Assembly: GCA_009363875.1 (NCBI GenBank)
Contig: CM018695.1
Location: 42,757,150-42,821,149 of the forward strand
Length of the DNA stretch: 64,000 nt
Source of the DNA: Mikania micrantha
Lineage: Eukaryota; Streptophyta; Magnoliopsida; Asterales; Asteraceae
Direction: 5' to 3'
Positions 53,570 to 64,000 of the stretch are shown in pieces. A model generated the notes under the pieces. It was not told where the DNA came from, made no database searches, and saw only the letters and a program-made list of their open reading frames with translations. Within the stretch, counting starts at the first letter, position 1, and each line of letters starts with the position of its first letter. The translations under genes and the position numbers were made by a program.

Positions 53570-55423
53570 TGCAACACCCCAATTTTCTAATACAAGTATT
53601 TGAATTCTACGTACGAGTAACGGGTAAGTAACTTGCTATAAAAGGGACGAAAAATGACTGAGTTCAGGTCTCAAAGTCGGGTACTCGAATTTAAGTTCGA
53701 ATACACTAGTTCTCAAAAACCAAGTATTCGAAATCCACAATTTCGAGTACAAAGGGCCATTTCGTGTACACATGCTACTTCGAATACACTTAATGATTTT
53801 GAGTACAATCCATTTCGTGAACTCCAGGAATTTCGTGTACATGGGTTTCGAGTATGGGGTGTGTAATGAACCTCCAGTGTTTCGGATACTTAGCTAAGAT
53901 TCGGGAACTTGAGTTTATAATGGGGACTAGTTGGTTATGAGGACTTAGAATAAATTCTAAGTCTAAGAATGGAATGTGATAAGATAATGTAATGATGTAG
54001 GTTCCTTGAGTCCTAGCTAAGGAGTTCGGCTAAGGAAAACAGGAGTCTACTATCAGGGGAGTTCTAGACGCCCTCTTTTATGTTTGATGTTTTGGGCTGA
54101 CATGCATGTTTATTGTGATGTCTAAGATGTTATGTGCTTATGATGATGATGAATGAATGATGATATGCCCTGACTATATATGCATGTTTATGTGTTAGCA
54201 TGGTGTATGCATGAAAGTATGCTAATTATGATGAATGCATGATAAATGAGTTATGATGATAAATAACATGACATGATAATGATGCTAGCATATGATATGA
54301 TGATGACTTTATGATCACATGCTTCATGACGATAACTATGAGAATAGTTATAGGGATATGGCAAGGTCCTAGGTGGCTAGGATGATAGTATGATACCATG
54401 ATGTTATGATATGATAACGATGCTAGTATGTTATGATGGTATGATGAAATGATGCTAGTATGTTATGATGGTATGATGAAATGATGCTAGTATGTTATGA
54501 TGGTATGATGAAATGAGGCTAGTATGACATGCCTAAGATGCCATGATTAACCCGATGAATGATGTTATAATGCTAGCATGAAATGTATGAGGATTGTGAT
54601 GAATGACGGTATGATGCTAGTGTATCATGTATGATGAATGAATGATGTCCCTATACGTGCTATAGGATATGTGAGAATGATGATGCTCCGGTACTTGTAC
54701 TGGGTGATTATGAATGATGACCTGATTGTATCAGGATACGAACAGCCGATCGGGCTATAAACAGGGGAGTCGATCGGACTATAAACAGGGAGCCGACCGG
54801 GCTATAAACATGAGAGTCGACCGGACTATAAACATGGAGTCGACCGGACTATAAACAAGAGAGTCGACCGGACTATAAACATGGAACCGACCGGGCTATA
54901 AACACGGAGCCGATCGGGCTATAAACATGGTAAGAGCCGATCGGGCTATAAACATGGTAAGAGTCGATCGGACTATAAACATGGTAAGAGTCGATCGGAC
55001 TATAAACATGGAGCCTTGTGCCGGCATAAGCCCACTGTTCGTATGGTGACAGTGGAACGTAAGACGATGATGGAAATGATGATATGTGCTAAGGTTATGG
55101 ACTATGTGTATGAAATGATGTTTATGATATGTATGTTTAATGTTGTTTTACGAAAACTAGAACTCACCGGCGTAAGCTGACTTGATTTAGCATGTATGTC
55201 AGGTTAAAGCTATGATAAGAGAAGGCATGGAGCTCGGGCATCAATCCAGACGATCCGTTGGTTTTGGCAATTCGATATGATTTTGATACAGACACTTTAT
55301 TAAATTCTGTTTATCAAACTATGTTTACATTTCCGCTGCATGATTATGAAAGTTTTTAGTTTAAGAGCTATGTGTTATGATGAAAACCAACCTCTGCGAG
55401 GTGTCCGGTTTCGGGGCCTCTCA
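53570..55423 (+). mobile_element. Tekay 5' LTR, promoter segment deleted
   Basis: It starts TGCAACACCCC (the 3' copy has TGTAACACCCC) and ends TTTCGGGGCCTCTCA. At 53741-53760 TTTCGAGTACAAAGGGCC joins sequences that are 502 bp apart in the 3' LTR (59945 and 60447). The missing part includes the TATAAATA box. It contains a 32-bp triplicate (about 54418-54513) and an 11-copy array (54744-55012). Confidence 0.93.
54744..55012. repeat. 11-copy 23-27 bp tandem array in the Tekay 5' LTR
   Basis: The consensus is AGYCGAYCGGRCTATAAACATG. In all 11 copies the Y and R vary together: C with G (copies 1, 3, 7, 8, 9) or T with A (2, 4, 5, 6, 10, 11). The array is repeated without change in the 3' LTR at 61449-61717. 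Confidence 0.9.
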
Positions 55424-55426
55424 AGT

Positions 55427-55439
55427 TGGTATCAGAGCC
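55427..55439 (+). other. Tekay primer-binding site (initiator Met tRNA)
   Basis: TGGTATCAGAGCC begins three bases after the 5' LTR and is intact. Confidence 0.93.
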
Positions 55440-55756
55440 ATAGTTTGAGAGATCTTGGCATCCCAAATGCCAAGACTTAAACTGAGAATGGGATTAAGTG
55501 ACGCGGATTGCCAACCACGGATGAACGGATGCCACGAGCTGAATGTTTATGTATGAGTGAAGGGTTAGATGTAAGGTTATGTATGTAGTTAGTGTCATGC
55601 GCATTGAAGAGATGGGATGGGAAACGTTTAGAGCCTATGAGTTGGGTAAATGGTTAATAGCACTTGATCAACGTCATTAACGATTTACAAAGCTTATTTC
55701 GTGCTAAACTGACTCCTGTACTGACTCATCAATTGTTGCATCCTGTAGATAGTTAG
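55440..55756 (+). other. Tekay leader
   Basis: 317 bp between the primer site and the gag ATG. No gene or repeat seen. Confidence 0.7.
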
Positions 55757-57429
55757 ATGGCCGGACAAAAGGGTAGACCACGTAAGCAACCACAGAAACC
55801 TGAATAACCACGTGTCGAGAGTGAAGAACCCGTCAATGAAGACGACCACGAGCACAACGAGCAACCTGAGAATGAAGATGAGTTTACTCTAGAGCCTATT
55901 GTGGTGAAGGCTATTTCTGATGAGGTCTGCAAAATCATGGATGAAAAACTACCAGTCTTGATTGCTAAGGCACTAAAGGATGCTCTAAAAGACAAGTATC
56001 AAGGAACCAAAGAGAGCACCAAAGAAGATGAGGTGGTGATCATCGAGACAAAGAGCGGTGATTCTATGGCGGGAAAATTGAAGGGCTGTGACTACAAGTC
56101 CTTCAAGGGATGCAACCCACCAACCTTTGATGGGAAGAAGGACGCAGTGGCCACCTGCCACTGGATTTCTGCGATGTAGGCTGTTATATCCATCAGTGAG
56201 TGTCGAATTGACCAAGCTGTCAAGTTTGCAGCTCACTCTTTCGTTGAGGAGGCACTTCACTGGTGGAACACCATCAAACAATCCAAGACTGCTGATAATA
56301 TGGAAAAGATGACTTGGGAGGATCTAAAGGAACTGGTCACTAAGCAGTTCTGTCCCAAAAATGAGCTGGATAAGGTTGAGAGGGAGTTTCTGGTGCTGAA
56401 GGCGGGAAGCCTGAATCACAGGCAGTACACTTCGTGATTCAATGAGATGGCAAGACTTGTTCCTCATCTGGTTTCTACCGAGGAACGCAGGGTGAAGTTG
56501 TACATGGAGGGCTTGCCTCCAAAAGTAAGGATTCACGTCAAGGCCAATGCTCCTAAGACCTTTGACTCCACTGTTGAACTCAGTGGTATTGTATGGGATG
56601 ATGTGATGGCCGATGAGCCAGTGAAACAGGAAACCAAGGTGAAGGAGTCTTCCGGGACTAAGAGGGGTCAAACAGACCAACGAAAGACTTCTGGCAAGAA
56701 GATCAAGCGAGAGGAAATAGGTCTATGCCGTAAGTGTGGCAAGAGCCACTCTGGGCTGTGCCGTGTGGGCACAAACTTATGTTTCAGATATGAAAAGGTG
56801 GGGCACTTTTCAGCCAACTGTCCCGGTACGATTCGATGTTATAACTGTAATGGGGTTGGACATCAGTCCAAAGATTGCAGGCAACCTCGGGCCGATGCTT
56901 CGGGCTCGGGTAAGAAAGAAGAAAAAGGAAAGGAGAAGCAGAAGGCTAAAGCACGAGCCTTTACGATGACAAAGGATGATGCGATTGAGGACCCTGATGT
57001 GGTCACAGGTACCTTTTCTATCAACAATATTCCTGCTTCTGTATTGTTTGATTCTGGTGCCAGTATGAGTTTTGTGTCTTCTACTTTCTGTGATGGGTTA
57101 TCTGGGAAGGTTAAGAAGATAGATCGGGTATTTGATGTAGAGACGGCTATTGGTAAGATGACCAGGGTGACTGAGGCTATTGATGATTGTTATGTTGAGA
57201 TAGGAGGTCATAGGTTCCCAGTACGATTGTTTCTGATTACCTTAGGAGGATTCGATGTAGTTTTGGGTATGGACTGGTTAGCCAAATATGAGGCTAACAT
57301 TGTATGTCGACGAAAGATGATATGTTTACGTGCGATGGATGGGAGCTCCGTGACGGTTTATGGTGATAAAGCGATGTATGCGCCTAAGATCATTTCGATG
57401 ATCAAGGCTGATGTTATGACGAGGCGAGG
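55757..57429 (+). pseudogene. Tekay gag-protease with three stops
   Basis: The ATG is at 55757 (MAGQKGRPRK). One frame holds throughout, but TAA 55805, TAG 56177 and TGA 56435 interrupt it. Gag shows FAAHSFVEEALHWWNTIKQS and KQFCPKNELDKVEREFLVLKAGSLN. Zinc-knuckle region: CRKCGKSHSGLC, then CFRYEKVGHFSANC where the second Cys is Tyr, then an intact CYNCNGVGHQSKDC. Protease has VLFDSGASMSFVS and VVLGMDWL. The frame runs into the RT deletion near 57430. Each stop is one C-to-T step from CAA, CAG or CGA. Confidence 0.92.
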
Positions 57430-59729
57430 GTGTGTCGACCGATGCTGGACCGATCGGTGATAGTGTTTATTGACGATATTTTGATTTATTCAAAGAACGA
57501 GGGAGACCATGCTTGCCACATACGTGAGGTATTGGAGATCCTGAGGAAAGAGAAACTTTATGCTAAATTCTCCAAATGCGCTTTCTGGTTACGAGAGGTA
57601 CAGTTTCTGGGTCACGTGGTGAACCCAGAAGGCATTATGGTAGATCCAGCTAAAGTTGAAACGATTATGAAATGGAGCCCTCCGAAGTCACCTACGGAAG
57701 TACGCAGTTTTCTTGGTTTGGCCGGTTACTATCGGAGATTTATTCAGGACTTCTCCAAGATAGCGACGCCACTGACGAAGCTCACGAAGAAAGACGTAAA
57801 GTACGAATGGGGTCCAAACCAAGAACAAGCGTTTTCAGTGCTAAAGGAGAAACTTACCCAAGCTCCTGTTCTAGCACTGCCGGATGGAAATGATGATTTT
57901 GTTGTGTATGCCGACGCGTCACGACAAGGGTTGGGATGCGTACTCATGCAAAGGGGAAGGGTAATAGCTTATGCTTCGCGCCAGCTAAAGATTCATGAAG
58001 CTAACTACCCGACCCATGATCTTGAACTCGCTGCAGTGGTGTTTGCATTGAAAATATGGAGGCACTACTTGTATGGAGTAAGGAGTACCATCTACACCGA
58101 CCACAAGAGCTTGAAGTACTTCTTCGAGCAAAAGGATTTGAACATGAGGCAGAGACGATGGCTTGAGCTACTTAAGGATTATGATTGTGATATTCTATAT
58201 CACCCGGGAAAGGCCAATGTAGTGGCAGATGCCTTGAGTCGCAAGACTGATCATCCTGCCATACGAGTAAAATCGTATAGTTTGGTGATAACGCCAGACT
58301 TTCTGAATGAGCTCAAGCAGGCGCAACAGGAAGGGTTGAAAGAAGAGCATGTGGGTTTTGAACGTGTCTTCGGGCAAGTCAAGAACTTGGAAGACAATGA
58401 TCATGGTGTGAAAGTACGATTCGGTCGTATGTGGGTACCCAGAAATGGGGACATTCGGTCGAGGATTCTAGATGAAGCCCACAAATCACGTTATTCTGTG
58501 CATCCCGGTGCGACAAAGATGTATCAAGATCTTCGGAAAGATTATTGGTGGCCGGCATGAAGTTTAATGTGATGCAGTATGTGAATAGTTGCCTTACTTG
58601 TGCGCAAGTGAAGGCTGAACATCAGAAGCCCTACGGATATGTGCAACCCTTAGAGGTACCGGAATGGAAATGGGAACACATCACCATGGATTTCATCACC
58701 AAGCTACCGAGGACAGCTAAGCGGCATGATACCATATGGGTGATTGTGGACCGACTGACGAAGAGTGCACACTTCCTTCCTATCAGGGAAACGTATACGT
58801 CCGAAAGGTTGTCTGAGTTGTTCGTAAAGGAGATTGTGACTCGACATGGAGTTCCTGTCTCCATTGTGTTAGATCGAGATACGAGGTTTACTTCCTGATT
58901 CTGGAAGCAGTTTCATGATGCCATGGGAACGAGGTTAAATATCAGTACCGCCTATCACCCTCAGAGGGATGGACAGTCAGAAAGGACTATCCAAACGTTG
59001 GAGGATATGCTTAGGGCGTGCATTATCGATTTTGGAGGGAGCTGGGATGACCACTTGCCATTGGTGGAGTTTTCTTACAACAACAGCTACCACTCTAGCA
59101 TCGGAATGCCCCCATATGAGGCGTTGTACGGAAGACGATGTAGAACCCCGGTGTGCTGGGGTGAAGTTGGGCAGAAAGAAATGGGAAACAAGGCTGCCGT
59201 GATTGATATGGCAGAAAAGCTACGGGTGATAAAAGCACGTATGAAAGCTGCGCAAGATCGCCAAAAGTCTTACGCGGACAAGCGTCGAAGACCGATTGAG
59301 TTTGATGTTGGCGATCGAGTGCTGCTGAAAGTATCACCATGGAAGGGTATCATTCGATTCAGAAAGCGAGGGAAGTTGAGTCCGAGGTACATCGGACCGT
59401 TTCTGATAAAAGCAAGGGTAGGGAAAGTCGCGTATCGACTGGACCTACCAGAGGAGCTGAACGGGATTCATCCTACCTTCCACGTGTCACATCTTAGGAA
59501 GTGCTTGGCAGACGAGCAGGCGCATGTTCCTTTGGATGACATTGAGGTAGATGACCGACTGAACTATATTGAAGAACCAGTTGCCATTGTGGATACGAAG
59601 GAAAAGCAGCTACGGAATAAAACGGTTCGTCAAGTAAGAGTTCAGTGGAACCATCGGAAGGGTTCAGACACGACATGGGAATTGGAAGACGAGATGAGGA
59701 AGTTGTGTCCACATTTGTTCGATATGTAA
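57430..59729 (+). pseudogene. Tekay pol: partial RT, RNase H, integrase, chromodomain-like tail
   Basis: It begins abruptly at CRPMLDRSVIVFIDDILIYSKN. The protease-RT linker and the first half of RT, including the first catalytic Asp, are missing between TGTGTCGACCGA and upstream sequence, roughly 600 nt compared with family layout. RNase H follows (VVYADASRQGLGCVLMQ, YTDHKSLKYF). A 1-nt loss near 58552 (WWPG region) shifts the frame. Integrase continues (LTCAQVKAEHQKP, HITMDFITKLP, IVLDRDTRFTS) with TGA at 58896-58898 (CGA expected), then GQSERTIQTL and the tail TWELEDEMRKLCPHLF. It ends at 59729 before the polypurine tract AAGGAGGGGAGAC. Confidence 0.93.
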
Positions 59730-59877
59730 CGAGGCAGGTTTCGGGACGAAACCTATTGTAAGGAGGGGAGACTTGTAACACCCCAATTTTCTAATACAAG
59801 TATTTGAATTCTACGTACGAGTAACGGGTAAGTAACTTGCTATAAAAGGGACGAAAAATGACTGAGTTCAGGTCTCA

Positions 59878-60560
59878 AAGTCGGGTACTCGAATTTAAGT
59901 TCGAATACACTAGTTCTCGAAAACCAAGTATTCGAAATCCACAATTTCGAGTACAAGACACTGCCTATAAATAGTAGTGCCTTGGGAAACGTGCTAACCT
60001 TTGTCTGGAAGCACAGTCTCTCGAGTATACGAAGGGGATTTCGAGAACTCCAAGAAACGAGCTTTTGTTCGACCAAACAAAGGAAGAAACGCACGGGATT
60101 CTACCAGGAGAATCAGCTACCTTCAAGTAAGTGATTCATATATATAAAGCTAGATTTTTATACAAAAGTTAGGATAGTTATATAAAAAGGGAACTTATGC
60201 ATAAAGCTCACACCTTTATGCATAAAGTTCGGAACTTTGAGGTTCCAGTGTGTAGATAACACCCTAAGGAACCTAGAACTAGCTTCCCAAAGTCTTAGAT
60301 GAATTTCTGAGACGTTTAATGATGAAATGATGAGTACACGAAATCAGGTATAGAGGGTACTCGAAATCATACATTGTTATTTCGAATATATTGTTATTTC
60401 GAGTACATGACTGTTTCGAATACAAGGATACTTCGTGTACAGGGCATTTCGAGTACAAGGGCCATTTCGTGTACACATGCTACTTCGAATACACTTAATG
60501 ATTTCGAGTACAATCCATTTCGTGAACTCCAGGAATTTCGTGTACATGGGTTTCGAGTAT
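59878..60560. repeat. TTCG(A/T)(A/G)TAC motif cluster
   Basis: At least ten copies of a nonamer of the form TTCGAGTAC, TTCGAATAC or TTCGTGTAC, plus inverse forms (GTACTCGAA, GTACACGAA), occur on both sides of the TATA box, densest at 60320-60560. Confidence 0.75.
59966..59973 (+). promoter_or_regulatory. Tekay LTR TATA box (3' copy only)
   Basis: TATAAATA follows CACTGCC about 190 bp into the LTR and precedes a leader-like stretch with GAAGCACAGTCTCTCGAG. The sequence is absent from the 5' LTR. Confidence 0.7.
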
Positions 60561-62133
60561 GGGGTGTGTAATGAACCTCCAGTGTTTCGGATACTTAGCT
60601 AAGATTCGGGAACTTGAGTTTATAATGGGGACTAGTTGGTTATGAGGACTTAGAATAAATTCTAAGTCTAAGAATGGAATGTGATAAGATAATGTAATGA
60701 TGTAGGTTCCTTGAGTCCTAGCTAAGGAGTTCGGCTAAGGAAAACAGGAGTCTACTATCAGGTGAGTTCTAGACGCCCTCTTTTATGTTTGATGTTTTGG
60801 GCTGACATGCATGCTTATTGTGATGTCTAAGATGTTATGTGCTTATGATGATGATGAATGAATGATGATATGCCCTGACTATATATGCATGTTTATGTGT
60901 TAGCATGGTGTATGCATGAAAGTATGCTAATTATGATGAATGCATGATAAATAAGTTATGATGATAAATAACATGACATGATAATGATGCTAGCATATGA
61001 TATGATGATGACTTTATGATCACATGCTTCATGACGATAACTATGAGAATAGTTATAGGGATATGGCAAGGTCCTAGGTGGCTAGGATGATAGTATGATA
61101 CCATGATGTTATGATATGATAACGATGCTAGTATGTTATGATGGTATGATGAAATGATGCTAGTATGTTATGATGGTATGATGAAATGATGCTAGTATGT
61201 TATGATGGTATGATGAAATGAGGCTAGTATGACATGCCTAAGATGCCATGATTAACCCGATGAATGATGTTATAATGCTAGCATGAAATGTATGAGGATT
61301 GTGATGAATGACGGTATGATGCTAGTGTATCATGTATGATGAATGAATGATGTCCCTATACGTGCTATAGGATATGTGAGAATGATGATGCTCCGGTACT
61401 TGTACTGGGTGATTATGAATGATGACCTGATTGTATCAGGATACGAACAGCCGATCGGGCTATAAACAGGGGAGTCGATCGGACTATAAACAGGGAGCCG
61501 ACCGGGCTATAAACATGAGAGTCGACCGGACTATAAACATGGAGTCGACCGGACTATAAACAAGAGAGTCGACCGGACTATAAACATGGAACCGACCGGG
61601 CTATAAACACGGAGCCGATCGGGCTATAAACATGGTAAGAGCCGATCGGGCTATAAACATGGTAAGAGTCGATCGGACTATAAACATGGTAAGAGTCGAT
61701 CGGACTATAAACATGGAGCCTTGTGCCGGCATAAGCCCACTGTTCGTATGGTGACAGTGGAACGTAAGACGATGATGGAAATGATGATATGTGCTAAGGT
61801 TATGGACTATGTGTATGAAATGATGTTTATGATATGTATGTTTAATGTTGTTTTACGAAAACTAGAACTCACCAGCGTAAGCTGACTTGATTTAGCATGT
61901 ATGTCAGGTTAAAGCTATGATAAGAGAAGGCATGGAGCTCGGGCATCAATCCAGACGATCCGTTGGTTTTGGCAATTCGATATGATTTTGATACAGACAC
62001 TTTATTAAATTCTGTTTATCAAACTATGTTTACATTTCCGCTGCATGATTATGAAAGTTTTTAGTTTAAGAGCTATGTGTTATGATGAAAACCAACCTCT
62101 GCGAGGTGCCCGGTTTCGGGGCCTCTCACTTAG

Positions 62134-62248
62134 GGATAATTTTATTGCAATTTGGTTACAAACTGTTTTCTTGATCTTAAAATACAAAACCCCACTAAAC
62201 TAATTCGGTTTTACTAAAAATTATTCTTGTTAATTTTTGACCGAAACA
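62134..62248 (+). mobile_element. Tat-2 3' LTR, distal part
   Basis: It resumes GGATAATTTTATTGC and ends TTTTTGACCGAAACA, matching 44580-44701. Followed by ATATT (62249-62253). Confidence 0.93.
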
Positions 62249-62253
62249 ATATT

Positions 62254-62576
62254 CAAACTATTTGTAACAACTATAATTAGAAATATAGATTGTCAAAACA
62301 TAAGATTAACTGTTATATTATTAATCAAAAGCAGTTAAGTTTAATGTATAGGGCTTTGCCATGAAACTCATGGTCCATCCATCCAACACAAATATTGATT
62401 AAAGTTTAGCATATATACTAGAAATAGTTAAGGGTTCGCAATGAAACTCATGCTCCCTCCACCTTAACTATTCCTAAAATACGAAAAATTAAAATTTTTC
62501 TTCCCCTACATGAGGGGACTATCCAAAGACACATTGTTTAAACACCAGAATAATTGTTTAAAGAACCACACATGCT
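62254..62576 (+). other. Tat-3 tail
   Basis: Non-coding. ATGAAACTCATGGTCC near 62362 and ATGAAACTCATGCTCC near 62440 match, inverted, the GGAGGGACCATGAGTTTCAT pair of Tat-1 (21440-21545), so the element is on the plus strand. Confidence 0.65.
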
Positions 62577-64000
62577 TTAAAAAATTGGCTCAAACCTTAG
62601 CGACTTCGTCTTCATCTCCCATGACTGCCACTTCTTCTCTTGCACCAGCACCCTAGACCTCACCTGCCTTGCTCTTTTTCCAGCAATTTCATCCACCTTC
62701 TTCGTCAAGTCATTAAACATCTCTGCCTTAACCTCAGTGAGATCTGCTAGGACCTTGCACCACCCTTGAAGGTCACATGACCTGATTAGCCATATGTATC
62801 TTGGCACACCAAATAGTAATGGTAGCAGACGTTTTGGCCACCTTAATGGTTTCCTTTATCTTCATCTTGTCAGCGACTTCAAAATCCTTCAATTACTTCT
62901 TCAGCTTGGCATTCTTCTTTTTGAAATGTTCGGCTTTGACAGTTGTTATCTTCTTCTTACCCTTCACATTTTCAATGTGTTCATCATAGGCTACCTTTTC
63001 TAAGGTGATTTTAAGAGAATACTTTAAAATAAGAAAACTTAGGGATATGCAGGGATATAAAAAGAGTTTTCATTTCACAATGGATATCAACCTTTTGGAG
63101 GAGTTCAATAGAAGAGAGATCACACACATCATCAAGGTCCACTGTTTCCAGTCCCTTGCGTTTTTGGGCAGCCTTAGAGGAACGTTTGTGCATAACCCGT
63201 GCTTTAGGACAACTGGTCTGGACTTTTCCTTCTTCACAGTCAGAAAGTTGTTGAAATCATCCAAGTCAAAAGCACATTTTATTGGGAATATATTAGGATA
63301 TTAGACATCATAAATCAAGATAAAACCATGTTAAATAGAAATTATCTCTAAAATCCCATATACATGAGGCCATAGGGGTCTAAGATTGTTCGGTGGTCAA
63401 ACTAGGGTTGATTGATAGGGGGGTTACTCCAAACTTTCTATCATTTTCGTCTATTTTGAGCAAAGCTCGCAGCCTACCTTCACTTTCTTCGCTTTTGGAA
63501 ACCAAAGATTCGAACTTTGGGGCTAAAACACAAAAAACAATATGATATAATGATGTATAGAAATGAACAAAGATAAACATAAATAAACCTAGATACCTAC
63601 TCTTTTCTACTTATTTAAAGGGCAACAACTCCCCATCAGGGATCGACCTCCTCTTTACAAAGAAAAACATGTTTCTCCGCACGTTCTCATCCATGGTAAT
63701 CCCATGAACTAAGACGGGAGCACCACTCCTTTGAAGGACATAATGAAAGAATCTGTGGGTGCGAAGTTAAAAAATTAAGGCAATTTCAGGAATGCCTATG
63801 TTTAAACCATAGTGCTGATGTAAACGACATAAGGTGACAAGAAGACGCCAACCCATGGGCATCAACTGAGGAAAACAAAGTTGAGCGACTTGAAAAAGTT
63901 AGTTATCAAATCAGGAAAAGAATAGGAGAGTCCCAAATAAAAGGGGTATTCTGGAAAACACACCCAAACCGAGGAAACGTGATCGACTTTGAAGGTTTTG
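62577..64000 (-). pseudogene. Decayed antisense spliced gene of Tat-3 (partial)
   Basis: Reading from 64000 leftwards, exon 1 has KVDHVSSVWVCFPEYPFYLGLSYSFPDLI, aligning with Tat-1 KVDHVSPIWICFPEYPFTLGLKYPFPDLI, but with stops further on. Exon 2 (from about 63523) has PKFESLVSKSEESEGRLRALLKIDENDRKFG against PKFESLVAEEEDSRNRIRSLLKIDEQYRKFG, preceded by a TTTTAG acceptor. Exon 3 (about 63260-63090) has LTVKKEKSRP and RKGLETVDLDDVCDLS with one frameshift. Exon 4 has WCKVLADLTEVKAE against WGKILATLAGDKAE. Exon breaks fall at the same places as in Tat-1. The start lies outside the window. Confidence 0.8.

Larger units (their letters stand above)
53570..62128 (+). mobile_element. Young but degenerate Tekay-like chromovirus
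   Basis: It is 8559 bp, inserted in the Tat-2 3' LTR with duplication CTTAG at 53565-53569 and 62129-62133. LTRs are 53570-55423 (1854 bp) and 59774-62128 (2355 bp); the 501-bp difference is one deletion in the 5' copy. Outside it I count about 9 differences (0.5%). The internal region has four nonsense codons, at least two frame changes and a missing protease-RT segment. Such decay is hard to fit with the LTR age unless the parent was already defective. Confidence 0.95.
59774..62128 (+). mobile_element. Tekay 3' LTR, full length
   Basis: 2355 bp, TGTAACACCCC... to ...GGGGCCTCTCA. It keeps the segment lost from the 5' LTR, with the TATA box and the TTCGNNTAC motif cluster, then the 32-bp triplicate (about 61126-61220) and the 11-copy array (61449-61717). 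Confidence 0.94.
17200..62248 (+). mobile_element. Tat-2: old Ty3/gypsy Tat element, split by nested insertions
   Basis: It has TG...CA termini and the perfect 5-bp duplication ATATT at 17195-17199 and 62249-62253. With nested elements removed, the 5' LTR is 17200-17756 plus 44407-44701 (852 bp) and the 3' LTR is 52834-53569 plus 62134-62248 (851 bp), so the lengths agree. Internal sequence is 44702-52833. By eye the first 557 bp of the LTRs differ at about 35-40 sites (6-7%), making this the oldest of the elements that can be dated here. Its coding region has many stops and frameshifts. Order: LTR, PBS, gag, protease, RT, two RNase H domains, integrase, repeat-bearing tail, LTR. Confidence 0.93.

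Noticed and set aside
54744..55012. CRISPR-like regular repeats in the Tekay LTR
   Set aside because: Units are head-to-tail with no unique spacers, lie within an LTR, are duplicated in its partner, and the genome is a plant.

Overview
This window looks like heterochromatic plant DNA. It consists almost entirely of LTR retrotransposons nested inside one another, and I found no convincing host gene, tRNA, rRNA or CRISPR. The lineages present are Ty3/gypsy Tat (with a second, archaeal-type RNase H), Ty3/gypsy Tekay-like chromoviruses with long LTRs that begin or end in TGTGACACCC/GGGTGTGACA-type termini, and Ty1/copia including a SIRE-like element with an env-like ORF. This mix is typical of flowering plants. 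The style of the SIRE env-like and Tat extra ORFs makes Asteraceae plausible, but I cannot prove that from the sequence.

Left block (1-17199). Positions 3-887 are the end of a + strand Tekay-like pol, followed by its 3' LTR (1025-3705). That LTR is joined to the tail of a related LTR (3706-4455), which abuts a copia element on the minus strand that is cut off in its integrase. The copia leader, its 5' LTR and an adjacent + strand ORF form a composite of about 4.2 kb. The composite is present twice in tandem (5576-9774 and 10381-14514), and the second copy is more decayed. Rearranged LTR fragments follow, up to 17199.

Central nest (17200-62248). Five target-site duplications (TSDs) let me peel the layers. 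An old Tat element (Tat-2, + strand, TSD ATATT) occupies 17200-62248. Its 5' LTR is split by a solo Tekay-like LTR (17757-44401, minus, TSD TTTGT). That solo LTR is in turn split by a young Tat element (Tat-1, 18736-29551, minus, TSD GACAT) and by a young SIRE-like copia element (30416-42028, minus, TSD AAATG). The 3' LTR of Tat-2 is split by a Tekay-like element (53570-62128, +, TSD CTTAG). Counted by eye, LTR pairs differ by about 0.5% (Tat-1), 0.3% (SIRE-like), 0.5% (Tekay) and 6-7% (Tat-2), which agrees with the nesting order.

Right end (62254-64000). This is the 3' part of a still older Tat element (Tat-3), carrying a decayed antisense gene.

Two observations stand out. First, Tat-1 carries, antisense to pol, a four-exon gene with three GT-AG introns that splice in frame to 435 codons, and Tat-3 has a decayed relative with the matching exon arrangement. 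Second, both Tat copies have an in-frame UAG followed by CAAUCA between gag-protease and RT. This matches the UAG-CARYYA readthrough context and suggests that pol is made by stop-codon suppression.
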